A stretch of DNA of 6,359 nucleotides from Candidatus Parcubacteria bacterium (GTDB taxonomy: Bacteria; Patescibacteriota; Minisyncoccia; Phycocordibacterales; UBA1006): the NCBI GenBank assembly GCA_027028225.1, contig JALVJP010000003.1:1-6359 (forward strand), given 5' to 3'. Under the pieces are notes generated by a model that was not told the DNA's origin, made no database searches, and was given only the letters and a program-made list of their open reading frames with translations. The stretch's first letter is position 1; each line of letters starts with the position of its first letter. This document shows positions 4,999 through 6,359 of this stretch, piece by piece. The translations under genes were made by a program, and so were the position numbers.

Positions 4999-5679
4999 TT
5001 AGCTTCTCTTATCCTGATTAAGTTTCTTCTCAAGGGAATCTCCCTTGTAAATCCAGACTTTAATTCCAATTACTCCGTAAGGGAGAACTGCCTTGTGCTC
5101 TGCATAATCAACATCTCCACGGATAAACTGAAGAGGAATTCCTCCTCGTTTCACCTCTTCTTTTCGTGCCATTTCATGCCCACCAAGACGTCCAGAGAGA
5201 GAGATTTTCGTTCCTTTTACCTCACGATTATACATTACCTTATCGAGCATTTGCTTCATTACACGACGGAACGGAAGCCTCTTAAGGAGCGCTTCTTCGA
5301 TTTGATGTGCAACAATCATCGCATCCGTATCAGGATTTTTTACCTCAACAAGATCAAGAGAAAATGTTTCTCCGTCCCAAATCCCTTTCTTCTTCATCTC
5401 GCGAATTATTTCTTTTGTAAGTTTCTCCACTCCTTCTCCTTCTTTTCCTATAATAAATCCAGGGCGGGAACTCCTCACAATAATTTTTGTTCGCTTCTGA
5501 TCGCGCTCAAATTCAATAGAAGAAACATACTTCCCTTTTAATCGTTTTTCAAGAAAATCTCGAATAACAATATCTTTCTTGAGAAGGTTTCGGTATTTCT
5601 TTCCGCGTGCAAACCAACGAGAACGCCAATCGCGAAGGTTTACAAGTCTATGTGCGTATGGGTGTACTGTATGTGACAT
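4999..5679 (-). CDS. rpsC: 30S ribosomal protein S3 (uS3)
   Basis: S3 lies at the mRNA entry channel of the small subunit and, with S4 and S5, contributes to mRNA unwinding. The product has 226 residues, close to the usual length. It starts MSHTVHP, then RDWRSRWFA (residues 16-24). A KH-2 domain follows with the GxxG loop GKEG at residues 78-81 inside RPGFIIGKEGEGVEKL. The C-terminal domain holds SGRLGGHEMAR (162-172), the GDVDY block (188-192) and YGVIGIKVWIYKG (201-213). The basic FRRVMK (137-142) matches the FRRxMK stretch that carries the entry-channel arginines in E. coli. The ATG comes 2 bases after the rplV stop and there is no recognisable Shine-Dalgarno, so translation is probably coupled to rplV. 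Confidence 0.97.
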   Translation of the reverse strand: MSHTVHPYAHRLVNLRDWRSRWFARGKKYRNLLKKDIVIRDFLEKRLKGKYVSSIEFERDQKRTKIIVRSSRPGFIIGKEGEGVEKLTKEIIREMKKKGIWDGETFSLDLVEVKNPDTDAMIVAHQIEEALLKRLPFRRVMKQMLDKVMYNREVKGTKISLSGRLGGHEMARKEEVKRGGIPLQFIRGDVDYAEHKAVLPYGVIGIKVWIYKGDSLEKKLNQDKRS

Positions 5680-5681
5680 AG

Positions 5682-6017
5682 TTATTTATCGTTCTTAATA
5701 CCAAGAGTAATAATAATATTAGAAGTTCTCTTGTTGATTCGCTTCGCAACCCCTCGTGCGCGAGCTCTCCATCGCTTAAGGGTGATCCCCTTATCTACGC
5801 GAACCTCTTTCACAAAGAGGTCATCAGAAGATACTTTGAAGTTATGCTCTGCGTTTGCTGTTGCTGACTCAACAAGTTTCTTCATAATGCGCGATGCACG
5901 CTTTGGAAGATATTCAAGCTCTGTAAGCACTTCCCCTACCTTTTTCCCGCGAATAAGGTCTGCAACAAGGCGAACCTTTCTCGGTGATTGGCGGTAATTT
6001 TTAAGACTAGCTTTCAT
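5682..6017 (-). CDS. rplV: 50S ribosomal protein L22 (uL22)
   Basis: L22 binds 23S rRNA and sends a long beta-hairpin along the wall of the peptide exit tunnel. The product is 111 residues, the usual length. The N-terminal block SPRKVRLVADLIRGKKV (residues 11-27), the central ESATANAEHNF (50-60) and the C-terminal hairpin region followed by KRTSNIIITL (96-105) identify it. Compared with the usual hairpin pattern (R-PRA-GRA...KRTSHI), residue 85 is Ala rather than Pro, residue 90 is Val rather than Arg, and residue 100 is Asn rather than His. The ATG lies 24 bases after the rpsS stop, and I see no clear Shine-Dalgarno sequence in that spacer. The gene sits between rpsS and rpsC, the canonical order. 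Confidence 0.97.
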   Translation of the reverse strand: MKASLKNYRQSPRKVRLVADLIRGKKVGEVLTELEYLPKRASRIMKKLVESATANAEHNFKVSSDDLFVKEVRVDKGITLKRWRARARGVAKRINKRTSNIIITLGIKNDK

Positions 6018-6041
6018 AATGATAGGTATCTATTAACACGA

Positions 6042-6359
6042 TTATTTAGCTGCTCGCGCCGCCTTTGCAGCAGCGATTTCTGCCTCTCGCCTCTTCTGTT
6101 CGAGCTCCTTCATAAGCTTTCCTCCATGACGATGGAATGTTCGTGTAGGAGCAAATTCTCCGAGACGATGTCCAATCATATCCTCAGTGATGAGAACTTC
6201 TACGTGCTTTCGACCATTGTGAACCGCGAAGGTAAATCCAACCATTTCTGGTGAAATCATTGAAGCACGCGCCCACACCTTGATAGGTGCTGTTTTGAGT
6301 GGGTCCTTTCCCTCAATCTTTTTGAGAATGCGAGAATCAACATAAGGACCTTTCTTAAG
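6042..6359 (-). CDS. rpsS: 30S ribosomal protein S19 (uS19), 5' end cut by the window edge
   Basis: S19 is a small-subunit head protein that forms a complex with S13 near the A site. The visible part is 105 residues. It begins at LKKGPYVD, which in the family normally follows a start such as MSRS, so only about four residues appear to be missing. Family marks are KKGPYVD, the [18 protein letters not shown] block, and the signature [14 protein letters not shown]. The frame is open from the window edge, so an internal GTG at 6278 is not the real start. After FHRH the protein has a tail of about 25 residues rich in Lys, Arg, Glu and Ala (ending AAKAARAAK), longer than the short basic end of E. 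coli S19 and likely helical. It is followed after 24 bases by rplV, as expected in the S10 operon. Confidence 0.97.
   Translation of the reverse strand, partial: LKKGPYVDSRILKKIEGKDPLKTAPIKVWARASMISPEMVGFTFAVHNGRKHVEVLITEDMIGHRLGEFAPTRTFHRHGGKLMKELEQKRREAEIAAAKAARAAK

Noticed and set aside
4998..5069. Upstream extension of L16 (24 extra residues)
   Set aside because: It overlaps the end of rpsC in another frame. The family start aligns with MLFPKK at 4997, one base after the rpsC stop.
5095..5541. 148-codon open frame on the plus strand, the longest opposite-strand frame
   Set aside because: It is antisense to the conserved S3 gene and the product has no recognisable family features.
6276..6278. 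GTG as a start for S19
   Set aside because: The conserved S19 N-terminus (LKKGPYVD) lies upstream in the same open frame up to the window edge, so the real start is outside the window.

Overview
The window reads as a piece of a small, AT-rich bacterial genome, most likely a member of the Candidate Phyla Radiation (Patescibacteria), probably the Parcubacteria group. That placement is an inference. It rests on the ribosomal protein sequences (an S3 that begins MSHTVHPYAHRL, an S19 with an Ala/Lys/Arg-rich C-terminal tail), the trimmed ribosomal operon, the very short gene spacing and the AT-rich codon use. All eleven protein genes lie on the minus strand, so the window is best read from right to left.

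Right part (6359 to about 3020): the end of an S10-type ribosomal protein operon in canonical order: rpsS (5' end outside the window), rplV, rpsC, rplP, rpsQ, rplN, rplX, rplE. Spacers are 1 to 24 bases. Two things differ from the textbook S10/spc layout. There is no rpmC (L29) between rplP and rpsQ, only 12 bases. The cluster also stops after rplE at a strong hairpin terminator that overlaps the rplE stop codon, so rpsN, rpsH, rplF and the rest of the spc genes do not follow.

Middle part (2956 to 345): a separate three-gene unit. It holds an unrecognised 153-residue protein with two membrane segments; a membrane-bound family 2 glycosyltransferase with the full D, DxD, TED, QxxRW motif set of processive polysaccharide synthases, starting 3 bases after the first gene; and a membrane-anchored thioredoxin-fold protein with a CEEC active site that probably faces the outside of the cell. 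A plausible reading is an envelope module: the glycosyltransferase and its small partner make or export a surface glycan, and the thioredoxin-like protein handles disulfides of exported proteins. A good intrinsic terminator at 265-292 closes the unit.

Left part (1 to about 264): no credible gene. The stretch is packed with inverted repeats, at least four of which look like diverged copies of one palindromic repeat with the frame ATTCC-(3 variable)-loop-(3 complementary)-GGAATGA. I found no tRNA, rRNA, CRISPR array, transposase or origin.

I do not see a clearly new multi-gene system. The points most worth a second look are the palindromic repeat cluster with compensatory stem changes, the missing rpmC and early end of the ribosomal operon, a Gly at the normally Arg position of the L16 loop near the peptidyl transferase centre, and the uncharacterised membrane protein coupled to the glycosyltransferase.
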